Positions 47,858-56,979 of a stretch of DNA of 64,000 nt are shown here, piece by piece. The translations under genes and the position numbers were made by a program. This stretch comes from Candidatus Obscuribacterales bacterium (lineage in GTDB: Bacteria > Cyanobacteriota > Vampirovibrionia > Obscuribacterales > Obscuribacteraceae). The notes below the pieces were generated by a model. It worked only from the letters and a program-made list of their open reading frames with translations, searched no databases and was not told the DNA's origin. Every line of letters begins with the position of its first letter. Positions within the stretch are counted from its first letter, which is position 1. The stretch lies in the NCBI GenBank assembly GCA_019744775.1, contig JAIETZ010000004.1:620001-684000 (forward strand). The letters run 5' to 3'.

Positions 47858-48327
47858 CCAGAAATATGCTCAAGTTTTCCGTTCTCTCTTTGACTATCTG
47901 TACCGTAATGGGACTTTCAGTCAGCTTTGCCAACGGAAAGGCGAAAATGCCGATGGTGGACATTGCCGGTAAAGCAAAAGTAACTCTTGAAGTTGCAGAT
48001 ACAGAGCCTAAAATTACGCGTGGCTTGATGTACAGAACATCACTGGCACCTGATGCTGGAATGGTATTTCTCTTTCGCCCCAATCGCGAAGTCAACTTCT
48101 GGATGTATCACACGTTAATTCCGCTAGACATGCTCTTTGTACATAACGGCAAAGTCGTGAAGCTAATTGCCGACGTGCAACCTTGCAAATCAGAAAACCC
48201 CAGCGACTGCGCAACTTACCCCGGCGGACGTGGTGTATTTGTCTCAGAGGTCATTGAACTTGCTGCCGGTTATGCCAAACAACACGACTTAAAAGAAGGC
48301 GATACAGTTACCTTTAACTTGCCTTGA
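47854..48327 (+). CDS. Exported DUF192 protein
   Basis: 157 residues with an N-terminal signal peptide (LSLTICTVMGLSVSFANG). The rest is a DUF192 domain: TRGLMYRTSLAPDAGMVFLF, then the conserved VNFWMYHTLIPLDMLFV and the final VIELAAGYAKQHDLKEGD. The biochemical role of the family is unknown. Two cysteines (QPCKSENPSDC) could form a disulfide outside the cytoplasm. It is coupled to lnt by an ATGA overlap; its stop lies 14 nt inside the convergent murJ end. Confidence 0.88.
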   Translation: MTRNMLKFSVLSLTICTVMGLSVSFANGKAKMPMVDIAGKAKVTLEVADTEPKITRGLMYRTSLAPDAGMVFLFRPNREVNFWMYHTLIPLDMLFVHNGKVVKLIADVQPCKSENPSDCATYPGGRGVFVSEVIELAAGYAKQHDLKEGDTVTFNLP

Positions 48328-49981
48328 TAAGCTTCAGGCGTTTTGCCAGCATCATGGGCTCTTCCAGGCGGAAGGCTAAGCAAATGCCCAGGTAGGATAC
48401 TAGCGCGCAGACTCCGGCAATGGATAAGCGTATAAGCAAGCCGAACCAACTTCCGGCAAGGAATTCCTGCGGAATCAAAGTCAGCGAGAACCAGGCCGCT
48501 GCGCCACAGCCGGCGGAAGCTAATAGCATTACGATAACAGGCTGAATTAATTGCATGGTGCCCACATGCCCAATTTTCTTGCGCAAGAGCCAGCTAAGCA
48601 TGATGAAGTTGAATACAGTTGTGAGCGTCGTGGACAAGGCAATACCTGCTAAGCCCATAGGACCAACTAAAGCCCAATTGATCACTAGGTGGACGAAGAT
48701 AGCCATTAGCCCCACGTGATAAGGAGTTTTCGAATCATGGTGGGCATAGAAGACACGCGTCATCAAATCGCGCGCAACATAGAAGAAAATTGAAGGCACC
48801 AAGTAGATAAGGGCGACTGTGACAAGCTCGGTTGATTCGCGACTAAAGTGACCGCGCTGGAAAAGCAGTTGGATGATTGGTTCAGGTATAGCTAAGAGCA
48901 ATGCGGCTGCGGGTAGAGCCAAAAACCACAAGAATCGTAGCGCGCGTCTCAGTTCGACTTTTAGATCATCAACTTTTTTGGCGGCGACCTGTTCAGTAAA
49001 TCGCGGCAAAATTGGAACAAGCATGGCTGTTAAAAGCACACCAAGAATAAGCTGAATCAGTCTATTCGCATTTACCAAGGCGGTAAAAGAACCTTCGGCT
49101 AATTGCGAGATGAAAAATACATCGACATAAATGTTCAATTGTCCGACTGAAGTTGAGATTACAGCCGGCCACAGCATAGAGCCGTATTTGGCTAGCTCAG
49201 GTTCAGCTTTTGTAGAAAAGGCAATTTTGGCTGACTTAAGCGTGCCGGGTAATTGAGCAATTAATTGTCCTACAGCACCAATGAGGGTACCGACTGCCAG
49301 ACACAAACCACCCATGGTTGGTTGCAAGAAGTAGACGGCAAAGATTATTGCCAAACTGGCAATTGCCGGCGACAGCGAAGGCCACATGAAGCGACCATAG
49401 ACATTCAATACGCCGTAGGAAATGCCAACTAGTCCGGCTATTACAATCAAAGGCACCATGATTTGCAATTGCAAAACAGTCTCGTGCCAAAGCGCTTCCC
49501 TGTAATCAGCCGAGTGACCGGCAGCAGGCGCAATGAGGGCAACCAACTGGGGAGCAAAGACAAATACCAACGCAGCAATGGCAAGCAAACCAAGAAAAGT
49601 CAAAAGAAATACTTGTCCAATTAGGACACCGATACTTTTGTCGTCTTTGCGTGGTGTAAGAATTGCGACTGTTGCGGAATGGAAAGGTCCACCCAATCCA
49701 CCAAACAGGATGAGGATGTTGCCCGTAAGAATATATGCGATGTTATAGGCATCAGCAGTGAGCGATGTGCCGAATTCCTTGAGGACAACAACATCTCTCG
49801 CCAGACCGGCAAACTTTGCAGCAATAGTAAGCAAGGCAACAAGTCCAAAAACTTTTCCGAGACTTGGTCCTTTTTTCTTTTCTTGTAGCGCTGTTTCTTC
49901 TAATAGCTCGATGCCGTCGGCCATGCGACTGCTATCGCCGTCTCCGACAAAAACCTCAGGTGGATTATTGTCTTGCGGCAC
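48314..49981 (-). CDS. murJ: Lipid II flippase MurJ
   Basis: 555 residues, 14 predicted membrane helices, MOP-superfamily fold. MurJ moves undecaprenyl-linked peptidoglycan precursor to the outer face of the inner membrane. Visible motifs are AGLARDVVVLKEFGTSLTAD, SGRMF-region equivalents, and the central arginine-bearing FTALVNANRLIQLILGVLLT. A 45-residue cytoplasmic head precedes the first helix. It is the last gene of the rsmH-ftsL-ftsI-murJ run; its GTG start overlaps the ftsI stop by 17 nt, so translation is coupled. Confidence 0.93.
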   Translation of the reverse strand: MPQDNNPPEVFVGDGDSSRMADGIELLEETALQEKKKGPSLGKVFGLVALLTIAAKFAGLARDVVVLKEFGTSLTADAYNIAYILTGNILILFGGLGGPFHSATVAILTPRKDDKSIGVLIGQVFLLTFLGLLAIAALVFVFAPQLVALIAPAAGHSADYREALWHETVLQLQIMVPLIVIAGLVGISYGVLNVYGRFMWPSLSPAIASLAIIFAVYFLQPTMGGLCLAVGTLIGAVGQLIAQLPGTLKSAKIAFSTKAEPELAKYGSMLWPAVISTSVGQLNIYVDVFFISQLAEGSFTALVNANRLIQLILGVLLTAMLVPILPRFTEQVAAKKVDDLKVELRRALRFLWFLALPAAALLLAIPEPIIQLLFQRGHFSRESTELVTVALIYLVPSIFFYVARDLMTRVFYAHHDSKTPYHVGLMAIFVHLVINWALVGPMGLAGIALSTTLTTVFNFIMLSWLLRKKIGHVGTMQLIQPVIVMLLASAGCGAAAWFSLTLIPQEFLAGSWFGLLIRLSIAGVCALVSYLGICLAFRLEEPMMLAKRLKLIKAS

Positions 49982-51866
49982 TTTCTTCCTTAGGCTTGGC
50001 AGACTTGGACATTTCGGCTGCTTCTTTGGCTGTTACTTCACCAGCATACTTTACAGATGGAGGAAGAGAGGCTTGTCCGGCGCTAGTTTTGCCACCAATA
50101 GTGACGTTCTTGCTTGGCGGAATACCCAAGTAACGGGCAGCTTCCATACATATCGAGTTAAATACAGGACCGGCAATTGTGTTGCCCCAACGTCCATCGG
50201 TTTGTGGGCTATCTACGACAACAAGACACAAGAGCTGAGGCGCCTCTGCAGGCAAATAACCGATAAAGGAAGCAACCGTTGCTCCTGCAACATACCCCCT
50301 GCCGCCATCAATTGATTTCTGTGCAGTACCAGTTTTGCCGGCGACGCGATAGCCCGGCACTTGGCCGGCCATCTGTGTTCCTCCGGCAATATTTTCTGCC
50401 AGCAAGTATGAAATTGTCTGTGCTGTTTCTTTGGAAATAACGCTGCGCCTATTTGGCTCAGTCCACTTTTCCGTGACACCAGTTTTTGGATCATACACGC
50501 GCCTAATTATGTGCGGTGCCACCCATGTACCGTTATTAGCAACAGCTCCAACGGCAGCAACCAATTGCAGAGGAGTTACAGCTACTGCACCTTGCCCAAA
50601 ACCCGTAGCAGCAGAGTCAATGGGACGCCAGTATTTATGATCAAGCAATAGTCCGGCTGATTCAGCGGAAAGATCGACACCAGTTTTCTGCCCTATGCCG
50701 AATTCGCGAAGCTTCCTGTGAAACTGCTGCGGGCTCATTGTTAGTGCAACTTGAGCAGCAGCAATATTGCTTGAGTGTATAAAGAGGTGCAATAGATCTA
50801 TTGCACCGTGTCCACCCTTTTCGTGATTGTGAATGGTGCGGTTGCCAATCTGCAATGTTCCATTATCAACAAAGGTGCTGTCCGGTCTAATTGTGCCAAG
50901 ATCAAGAGCGGAAGCGACGGTTAATACCTTGAAGGTCGAACCAGGTTCATACACATCAACCATGGACCAGTTTTTTCTTACTTGGTTGGAATATTTTGAA
51001 TATTCGTTGGGATCGTAATTTGGATAATTGGCCCAGGCTAAAATTTCGCCGGATTGCGGATTGGTCATGATGACAGTGCCGCGTAAAGCATGCGAGTGCG
51101 TACACATCGCACCAAGTTCCTTCTCTGCCAAATGTTGCAAGTAATTATCAATTGTAAGTTCAATTTGCCGACCTAATGGTGGTGTTATTTCCATGACCGG
51201 TTTGGAATCGGCAGCCAACATAATTGGATGTCCGTGTCCGTCCAATTGCTGTTTGTGCATGTCACCTATATTCTTCAAGGTGCCTTCACCGACTTGCTCC
51301 ACACCACCTTGACCGTTGGTATCCATATTGACGAATCCCAAGACATGGGCTGCCAACTTTCCCTCAGGATAGTGACGGAAAGCTCTTGGGTGTATATCTA
51401 TACCGGTCCAATTGAGCGCTTGCAGTTCATCAACTTCCTCACGTCCCAAGTGACGGGCCAATGTGATTACCGGATAGCCGGCTGTCAGCTGATGCTTGAC
51501 CTTTTCCGGCTCAAGATGCGTGATTGTGGCAAGAGTTGTCGCAGCTTCATCAACACTTGCCTTAATAAGCGTGGGGTGGACATACACATCATAACGAGTG
51601 GTATCAATTGCCAAAGGCAAGCCGTGTCTATCTGTAATTGCTCCTCTATGAATGAGCAAATTACTTTGCTGGCGCTGCACTTCTGCCTTGCGAGTTAATT
51701 CCCCACCTTTAAAAATCTGCAGGTAGTACAGACGACCCATAATAGCTAAGCCGCCCAAGAGCAAAAGCACTTGCACAAAGCGCAAGCGCGACAAAGGCCA
51801 GCGTCCCTGGCGATTTGAGTTCTGGGTGCGCCTTTTTCTGGGGAAATCGCTTACTGATCCAGGCAT
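49965..51866 (-). CDS. ftsI: Division transpeptidase, class B PBP (FtsI/PBP3-type)
   Basis: 633 residues. One N-terminal membrane helix (about 27-48, VQVLLLLGGLAIMGRLYYL) is followed by a pedestal domain and a transpeptidase domain with all three motifs: nucleophile STFK (EPGSTFKVL, about 308), SSNIAA, and KTGTAQ (about 510). It cross-links septal peptidoglycan in the divisome with FtsW. There is no PASTA domain. The C-terminal tail of about 60 residues is Ala/Lys/Ser rich. It follows the FtsL-like gene by 11 nt. Position after rsmH and ftsL favours FtsI over the elongasome PBP2. Confidence 0.93.
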   Translation of the reverse strand: MPGSVSDFPRKRRTQNSNRQGRWPLSRLRFVQVLLLLGGLAIMGRLYYLQIFKGGELTRKAEVQRQQSNLLIHRGAITDRHGLPLAIDTTRYDVYVHPTLIKASVDEAATTLATITHLEPEKVKHQLTAGYPVITLARHLGREEVDELQALNWTGIDIHPRAFRHYPEGKLAAHVLGFVNMDTNGQGGVEQVGEGTLKNIGDMHKQQLDGHGHPIMLAADSKPVMEITPPLGRQIELTIDNYLQHLAEKELGAMCTHSHALRGTVIMTNPQSGEILAWANYPNYDPNEYSKYSNQVRKNWSMVDVYEPGSTFKVLTVASALDLGTIRPDSTFVDNGTLQIGNRTIHNHEKGGHGAIDLLHLFIHSSNIAAAQVALTMSPQQFHRKLREFGIGQKTGVDLSAESAGLLLDHKYWRPIDSAATGFGQGAVAVTPLQLVAAVGAVANNGTWVAPHIIRRVYDPKTGVTEKWTEPNRRSVISKETAQTISYLLAENIAGGTQMAGQVPGYRVAGKTGTAQKSIDGGRGYVAGATVASFIGYLPAEAPQLLCLVVVDSPQTDGRWGNTIAGPVFNSICMEAARYLGIPPSKNVTIGGKTSAGQASLPPSVKYAGEVTAKEAAEMSKSAKPKEESAARQ

Positions 51867-51877
51867 CTGTGCCCTGT

Positions 51878-52360
51878 TTAATAGCCTGACATTACTGGCA
51901 GGTGGTGCTTACGTGGTTCAAACTGCACCATTGCCGGCGGTAACACTTCTTTGACGATCATCACCTGTTCAGGGACACGCAAAGCTTTGCGTGCTGAAAC
52001 GGAATCGGCAATACCTTGGAATGAAATCACTCGCAAAAGTTGAGCGGAAAGTTCTGTGTTTTGCTCACTCAAGCGGCGTGCTTGTTCTTGCAACTTGCTT
52101 ACTTCGGTTGAAGCAGCGACATCAAAGCCGTAACCTAAAATTGCCAATCCGCATAATGCCATGAGAGCTGTGCGCAGAGTCTTATTGATGCGCACGGGCC
52201 ACGGAATCTGACGCGACTTCGGCTGACTGATAAATACCGGAGCTAAATGTGTTGGTCTAACTCGCTCTACTTGCGGAGCATGGGCCAGCGACGAGGCTGG
52301 TGCCGGATATATGTTCGCTCTCTGATTGAGGCTGATTTGCGCAGATCTTAAACTCTGCAT
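51878..52360 (-). CDS. ftsL: FtsL-like divisome protein
   Basis: 160 residues: a basic, disordered N-terminus, one membrane helix (about 65-86, RTALMALCGLAILGYGFDVA) and a periplasmic coiled coil (KLQEQARRLSEQNTELSAQLL). The layout and place between rsmH and ftsI are what defines FtsL; sequence similarity is naturally low, so the call rests mainly on context. The protein is longer at its N-terminus than E. coli FtsL. It bridges FtsQ/FtsB and FtsI/FtsW. It is 9 nt after rsmH. Confidence 0.65.
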   Translation of the reverse strand: MQSLRSAQISLNQRANIYPAPASSLAHAPQVERVRPTHLAPVFISQPKSRQIPWPVRINKTLRTALMALCGLAILGYGFDVAASTEVSKLQEQARRLSEQNTELSAQLLRVISFQGIADSVSARKALRVPEQVMIVKEVLPPAMVQFEPRKHHLPVMSGY

Positions 52361-52369
52361 ATATATCCC

Positions 52370-53323
52370 CTAATGATTTTCCTGGGAGACCAATTTTTCT
52401 CCAGCCCGTAGTTTAGCACTACGTGCCCGGGGATTGGCAAGTACTTCTTTAATATCAGCCACAATCGGTTTGCGGGTGATTACAAGTAATTCGGATCGCT
52501 TGGTGCACGTACATACAGGTTGCCGAGGGGGGCATATACAATTGAGTGCGGACTCCTTGAAAATTTGCTTAACTATGCGGTCTTCAAGGCTGTGAAATGT
52601 AATGACCACAAAGCGTGCTCCGGGAGCAAGAAGCTCGATACCTTTGCGCAGGAAGGATTTCAAGTTGCCAAGCTCATCATTGACTTCAATACGCAGCGCT
52701 TGAAAAGTTCGTGTAGCTGGGTGCGATTCATCAAATTTGGATGGGCGAACACAACCACGAACAAGCTCTGCCAACTCAAGTGTATTTTTGAATGGACGGT
52801 TTTCAACAATCCTCTTGGCGATTCTTCTGCTGTGTCTTTCTTCGCCATAAATGAAAATGATCTCAGCCAATTCTTTCTCTGAATAGCTGTTGACAATCTT
52901 TTCGGCAGTCAACGTTTGAGTTTGATCCATGCGCATGTCCAACGGTCCATCGCGCAAAAAACTAAATCCACGATCCGCGTCGTCTAATTGACGAGATGAA
53001 ACACCAAGGTCTGCAAGAATGCCACCGGTAATTTTTGATTCGCCGGCTTGCTCCAAAACTGATTCAATATCGCTGTAATTTGCGTGAAACAAATTCGCTT
53101 GACCGGAAATTTTTTCTTTGAGCAATGACAGAGTTTGATTGTCGCGATCAATGCCGATGAATTTGCCGTCGCCATTTAACCGTTTGATCATTTCCTGCAA
53201 ATGCCCGCCATAGCCGGCCGTTGCATCCACCCAGACTTTGCCCGGATGAAGGTTGAGCTGCTCCATTGCCTGATCAAGCATGACGGGCACATGGTTAAAA
53301 ACTGGCAATTTACTTTCGTTCAT
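52370..53323 (-). CDS. rsmH: 16S rRNA (cytosine-1402 N4) methyltransferase
   Basis: 317 residues, formerly MraW. It methylates C1402 in the ribosomal P site using SAM. Family signatures are HVPVMLDQAMEQLNL at the start, VDATAGYGGHLQEM for SAM binding, ILADLGVSSRQLDDADRGFSF, and HSLEDRIVKQIF near the end with CPPRQPVCTC. It leads the conserved rsmH-ftsL-ftsI order of the dcw cluster; mraZ is not found upstream, its place being taken by the Zn-ribbon membrane protein. Confidence 0.96.
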   Translation of the reverse strand: MNESKLPVFNHVPVMLDQAMEQLNLHPGKVWVDATAGYGGHLQEMIKRLNGDGKFIGIDRDNQTLSLLKEKISGQANLFHANYSDIESVLEQAGESKITGGILADLGVSSRQLDDADRGFSFLRDGPLDMRMDQTQTLTAEKIVNSYSEKELAEIIFIYGEERHSRRIAKRIVENRPFKNTLELAELVRGCVRPSKFDESHPATRTFQALRIEVNDELGNLKSFLRKGIELLAPGARFVVITFHSLEDRIVKQIFKESALNCICPPRQPVCTCTKRSELLVITRKPIVADIKEVLANPRARSAKLRAGEKLVSQENH

Positions 53324-53351
53324 TGCCTAAGAATAAACCACTTAGCTGTGG

Positions 53352-53822
53352 TTAGTTGTGACGGTGATTTAGAAAATCAAAATCCCAACAGCAAATATAG
53401 ACAATTTGCAAGCTGAGCAAAGCGGCAATGGGGCTAACCAGCCACCCATACTGGTGGCACCAGCTTAGCTCGTCCTTATAAATACCACAGGCGGTTAGTA
53501 AGTTCAGGATCAATACAGGCAACAAGGACAAAATAACAATTGTCGTCAATTGCGAAGCTGTTGCCGTAGTACCAGCCCAATGCCAACGATAGCCATCCCA
53601 CCAAAATGTGGGGGCAACTTTCCAGCCGAGATCATTCGCCGGATAGAGATAGCGTCCGCCTTTTAGAGGCACAAACATGCGTTTGCAGCAGTTGCACTTG
53701 AATGTTTCTGTAAGACCATATGGCTCAACCACACCACCGGCACAACGAGGACATGGATAATTCTGGCTCAGCGTAATGATTTGCTGCCGGAAAGAAATAT
53801 GCTGCGATGAGGGATGGAACAT
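53352..53822 (-). CDS. Zn-ribbon membrane protein upstream of rsmH
   Basis: About 156 residues from an ATG; a longer TTG reading is possible. A zinc-ribbon of two pairs (CPRCAGG...CNCCKRMF, about residues 25-47) is followed by GGRYLYPANDLGWKVAPTFWWDGYRWHW. Two C-terminal membrane helices (about 88-113 and 126-150) follow. I recall a conserved cyanobacterial hypothetical protein with the same FGLTETFKC..GGRYLxPA..WWDGxRWH design, which supports the suggested affiliation, but this is from memory only. It is 28 nt upstream of rsmH on the same strand and may belong to that operon. Function unknown. Confidence 0.65.
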   Translation of the reverse strand: MFHPSSQHISFRQQIITLSQNYPCPRCAGGVVEPYGLTETFKCNCCKRMFVPLKGGRYLYPANDLGWKVAPTFWWDGYRWHWAGTTATASQLTTIVILSLLPVLILNLLTACGIYKDELSWCHQYGWLVSPIAALLSLQIVYICCWDFDFLNHRHN

Positions 53823-54011
53823 AGCCGCTGTCCAGAACGGGGAAACCAGTTGGTGCCTTTGCAAACCCAGACACTTTTTACGCTACCTGTCATAGGTTAA
53901 ATACCCGGCAGACACCCCTAACCTTCGCCCTGTTGACAATCTTGACAAAATTTAATCTTCGCCCGAACCCGCAAAAGCACGATCCAGAGCCGTTTCACAG
54001 GTTTTTTACAC

Positions 54012-54848
54012 CTAGCTGAAGTAGGGGTCTCTGCGCGAGGCAGCAATAGCACCAATAGCGAGCATCATTTTGAAAAGTTGGCTGTAGTCTTCGTGAGTTA
54101 TCTCGACTTCGCGGTCAGCGACTCGTTTTACATAGGGTAAAAGCTCCGCCCCGTCAGCCATGACAGGATCAAACATCACAAGACTGAGTGTTGATGGGCT
54201 TTTCGGCTTAAACAACGTCCAGTTATTCTTGTTTTTCAAGGCTTCGCAGGATTCCGAACGAAGCTTGTCCAATACTTGTTTTACCGGCTTAAAAACAGCT
54301 GAATAACGCGATACTGCTTCTTTGACGGCAACACATGAGACATTGCCTAATAAGTCTTTGGCTTCGGTACAAACGGCATCATCGCCGGCAATCATTGCCA
54401 CTGGAATGTTGAAATGACCGGCTAATGCAGCATTTAGTCCCGTTTCGCCAACGGACACTCCATTGAGTTTTACATCGAGAAAAACCTGCGATCTGTAAGT
54501 GTGGCTCAATACACCGCGTGCTGTTCCTGCTTTGCTGTGATAGCCGACAAAGATAGCCGCATCAACGCCATCATCGACACCTGAAACCATAGAATATGGC
54601 TTCTGCCAGCCGGAAATAAGCTCAGCTGATTGATGCAGCAGTTCCGGCTTTAAATTACGCATATCGAAATGCGCGTCATTGACCAAAATTGACTTAGCAC
54701 CGGCAGCAATTGCCCCTTCAATTACGGCATTTGCCTCCTGGTGCATGATTTCTAATGCGCGCGGATAGCCAGGCTCGCCCGGCTGCGTTTGACTGGAGTG
54801 AACGATGCCATTACATCCTTCAAGATCAACAGACAAATAGACGCGCAT
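54012..54848 (-). CDS. M55-family D-aminopeptidase (DppA-like)
   Basis: 278 residues. The zinc-dependent DppA fold is evident from SVDLEGCNGI at the N-terminus (equivalent to the SxDMEG motif with Asp and Glu ligands), LVNDAHFDMRNL, VGYHSKAGTARG and NGVSVGETGLNAALAGH, which carries the Glu. It releases N-terminal D-amino acids such as D-Ala from peptides, probably for recycling of peptidoglycan fragments or D-Ala nutrition. There is no signal peptide, so it is cytoplasmic. The start lies downstream of a leader repeat copy. The 189-bp spacer on its 3' side contains two TTGACA boxes but no identifiable gene. Confidence 0.85.
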   Translation of the reverse strand: MRVYLSVDLEGCNGIVHSSQTQPGEPGYPRALEIMHQEANAVIEGAIAAGAKSILVNDAHFDMRNLKPELLHQSAELISGWQKPYSMVSGVDDGVDAAIFVGYHSKAGTARGVLSHTYRSQVFLDVKLNGVSVGETGLNAALAGHFNIPVAMIAGDDAVCTEAKDLLGNVSCVAVKEAVSRYSAVFKPVKQVLDKLRSESCEALKNKNNWTLFKPKSPSTLSLVMFDPVMADGAELLPYVKRVADREVEITHEDYSQLFKMMLAIGAIAASRRDPYFS

Positions 54849-54865
54849 TAAGAAGCCTTTCTCTT

Positions 54866-54976
54866 GTATGCTCCAGGCTCATTGCATTCGCCCTTCGCCA
54901 GCCATCCGGCTGTATTACGTTATTACGTTCCACTTCGGATTGCTCCTCGCAATCCTTCGCTTCACTATACTCCGTT
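54866..54976 (-). repeat. Leader repeat copy 7, upstream of the M55 peptidase
   Basis: Read on the minus strand: a perfect 7-bp hairpin GGATTGC-GAGGA-GCAATCC (plus positions 54937-54955) and the second hairpin GCC-GGAT-GGC. A GCGAAGGGCGAATG tract and a GGAGCATAC end follow. It shares the alternative 5' hairpin with copy 6, with two changed but still paired positions. The peptidase ATG follows 17 nt later. The remainder of this spacer up to dapF (54977-55112) holds a TATAAT at 55083-55088. Confidence 0.8.
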
Positions 54977-55112
54977 CTTAACCCAACATAAAATCAATTT
55001 TTAGCCACGAATTAGGAACAGCATTTAACATATTCCCGCTTAGCCATTTTTTACTCAAGGCGCCATGTCAAGGATATGCGTATATAATTTGGTAACTTAA
55101 GAGTAGACTTGG

Positions 55113-56045
55113 GTGGAAATGTCCCCAACCAATATAGCTGCCAAGCCTCAGACCCTTCTGCCGTTCACCAAAATGCACGGCTTGGGCAACGACTTTGTTT
55201 TGGTCCGCAAGGACGACCTGGCGGCCTTACAAACGGGCAAAGAGATTCTTGCCGATTGGCAGAATCAAGGAAGCAGCCTTGCTCGCACTTTATGCGACAG
55301 ACACTTCGGCATAGGTGCTGACGGTTTTATCTTGGTGAGTGAACCCAAAGACGAGAAGTGCGAAGTTGCTTGGACTTTTCTCAATAGCGACGGCTCTGCA
55401 TCTGATATGTGCGGCAATGGACTTAGATGCCTGGCGCTATTTCACAAGCTAGGCGATCAGCAAGAGACTAGTGATTTCTTTGTCGAGACAAATATTGGCG
55501 CGATGCCTGTGTCATTCAATGGAGCCGACAACATCACCATTGATCTCAAAGAACCAATTTTGCAGAGCAAGCAAATACCGTTTAGCGGTTCTACCGAACA
55601 AGCAGTCAAGCAAACTATCACTGCCGGTGGAAAATCATTTGTCGTTACTTGCGTGAGCATGGGTAATCCTCATTGTGTAATTTTTGCTCCATCAATTCCG
55701 AAAAATGAATACTTCAATTACGCACCACAGATTCAAGCCCTGAAGGAATTTCCAGAAGGCGTCAATGTTGAGTTTGTCGAAGTGGTAAATCGCAAAAAAG
55801 CGATAGTAAAAGTATTTGAGCGTGGAGCCGGACCGACATTGGCTTGCGCAACAGGAGCAGCAGCAACACTGGTTGCCGGCGTTCTTGAAGATAAGCTGGA
55901 TCGTCAAGCAACAATTGAACTTCCCGGTGGAAGTCTTTACGTTGAGTGGTCGACTTCCGACAATCACGTAAGGCTCACCGGACCTGCCACATTTGCCTTT
56001 AGTGGAGTCTTTGATATCGGCACAACTTCTTGGAGGAAAAGCTAA
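55113..56045 (+). CDS. dapF: Diaminopimelate epimerase
   Basis: 310 residues; converts LL- to meso-diaminopimelate for peptidoglycan and lysine. The two catalytic cysteines lie in SDMCGNGLRC (about 100) and ACATGAAATL (about 245). FTKMHGLGNDFVLV near the N-terminus and GNPHCVIF are diagnostic. A GTG start 11 bases after AAGAG is used; an ATG two codons later is equally possible. A TATAAT hexamer at 55083-55088 lies 24 bp upstream of the start without a clear -35. The stop overlaps the ftsQ ATG (TAATG), so dapF-ftsQ-crcB form one transcript. Confidence 0.96.
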   Translation: MEMSPTNIAAKPQTLLPFTKMHGLGNDFVLVRKDDLAALQTGKEILADWQNQGSSLARTLCDRHFGIGADGFILVSEPKDEKCEVAWTFLNSDGSASDMCGNGLRCLALFHKLGDQQETSDFFVETNIGAMPVSFNGADNITIDLKEPILQSKQIPFSGSTEQAVKQTITAGGKSFVVTCVSMGNPHCVIFAPSIPKNEYFNYAPQIQALKEFPEGVNVEFVEVVNRKKAIVKVFERGAGPTLACATGAAATLVAGVLEDKLDRQATIELPGGSLYVEWSTSDNHVRLTGPATFAFSGVFDIGTTSWRKS

Positions 56046-56977
56046 TGGACGCACCTCCGGAACATAACCCGACATACGCCGAACAAAGAAGAGATTGGAT
56101 GCGCAGCAGACGCGAAAGACGCAACCAAACAAGGTTGGCTCGCCTGCGCCGCCAAGTTTTACGCTATTTTCTCCTGAGCCTCTTATTGGCTGCCGGGATA
56201 AGCATATTTGCCTACGTCGGCTGGGCGCCAATGAATTTTGACAGAGACGTTGTGGTACACGGCAATCAAGTCGTTACAAGAGACCATCTGCGCACGGTGA
56301 TGGCTCCTTATATAGGGGTTCCACTTTATCGTCTGAATCCACAACCAATTGAGCAGTCTATAAAATCATTGGAAGCAGTACGTTTTGTATTCGTGCGCAG
56401 GTATTTGCTGCCACGTCCGCATTTAGCAGTTGAAATTTTAGAAGAATATCCTTGGGCAAGTTTTGCCACCGCTCCCGAATCACCCAATGAGGCCGTCATT
56501 GCGCAAACTGGAAAGCTTATTCCGGTTGCGAGATTCCCACTTATTGTCCAACCGGAATTAAGAGTCTTCGGTCAACGCGATTTAAAGCTCACGACAGAAA
56601 GTGTCACCCAATGGGCAACCTGGGCATCTTATATAGCTGCTCAAACAAATCAAAAGGTTGAGTTTTTCGATCTCAGACAATCTTCGGACATTCGAGCTCA
56701 ATCGGGCGATCTCTATCTTCGTTTGGGCACCGCCAACAACACTTTGACAAAGCGACTGGGCAGACTATCGTCTGTCATTCCTGAACTTGGACCAGTAAGA
56801 GACAAACTTGAATACATTGATCTAACAATAGACAACAACATTCCATTGAAAATTTGCTGCCACGGACACAATAAACTTGAGCGCATGCATCCGATGCCAT
56901 CATCGGCTCTTCAAGAACAAGTTGCCGAAGAGAAGCATCAGGAAACATCCAGCCGCCCAGGAAGTCCAACACTATAG
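56045..56977 (+). CDS. ftsQ: FtsQ/DivIB-type POTRA division protein
   Basis: 310 residues from an ATG within the dapF stop, with GGAGG upstream. A basic head (RRERRNQTRLARLRR) precedes one membrane helix (about 45-65). A POTRA domain (about 75-145, VHGNQVVTRDHLRTVM, then RYLLPRPHLAVEILEEYPWA) and an FtsQ-type C-terminal domain follow. FtsQ recruits FtsB/FtsL to the septum. It lies beside dapF rather than within the rsmH cluster, so the dcw genes are split. A tail of about 25 polar residues ends the protein. Confidence 0.82.
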   Translation: MDAPPEHNPTYAEQRRDWMRSRRERRNQTRLARLRRQVLRYFLLSLLLAAGISIFAYVGWAPMNFDRDVVVHGNQVVTRDHLRTVMAPYIGVPLYRLNPQPIEQSIKSLEAVRFVFVRRYLLPRPHLAVEILEEYPWASFATAPESPNEAVIAQTGKLIPVARFPLIVQPELRVFGQRDLKLTTESVTQWATWASYIAAQTNQKVEFFDLRQSSDIRAQSGDLYLRLGTANNTLTKRLGRLSSVIPELGPVRDKLEYIDLTIDNNIPLKICCHGHNKLERMHPMPSSALQEQVAEEKHQETSSRPGSPTL

Positions 56978-56979
56978 AA

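Noticed and set aside
53933-53947. Two TTGACA boxes nine bases apart in the spacer between the M55 and Zn-ribbon genes
   Set aside because: No -10 follows at a proper distance on the plus strand and there is no plus-strand gene to drive; probably chance.
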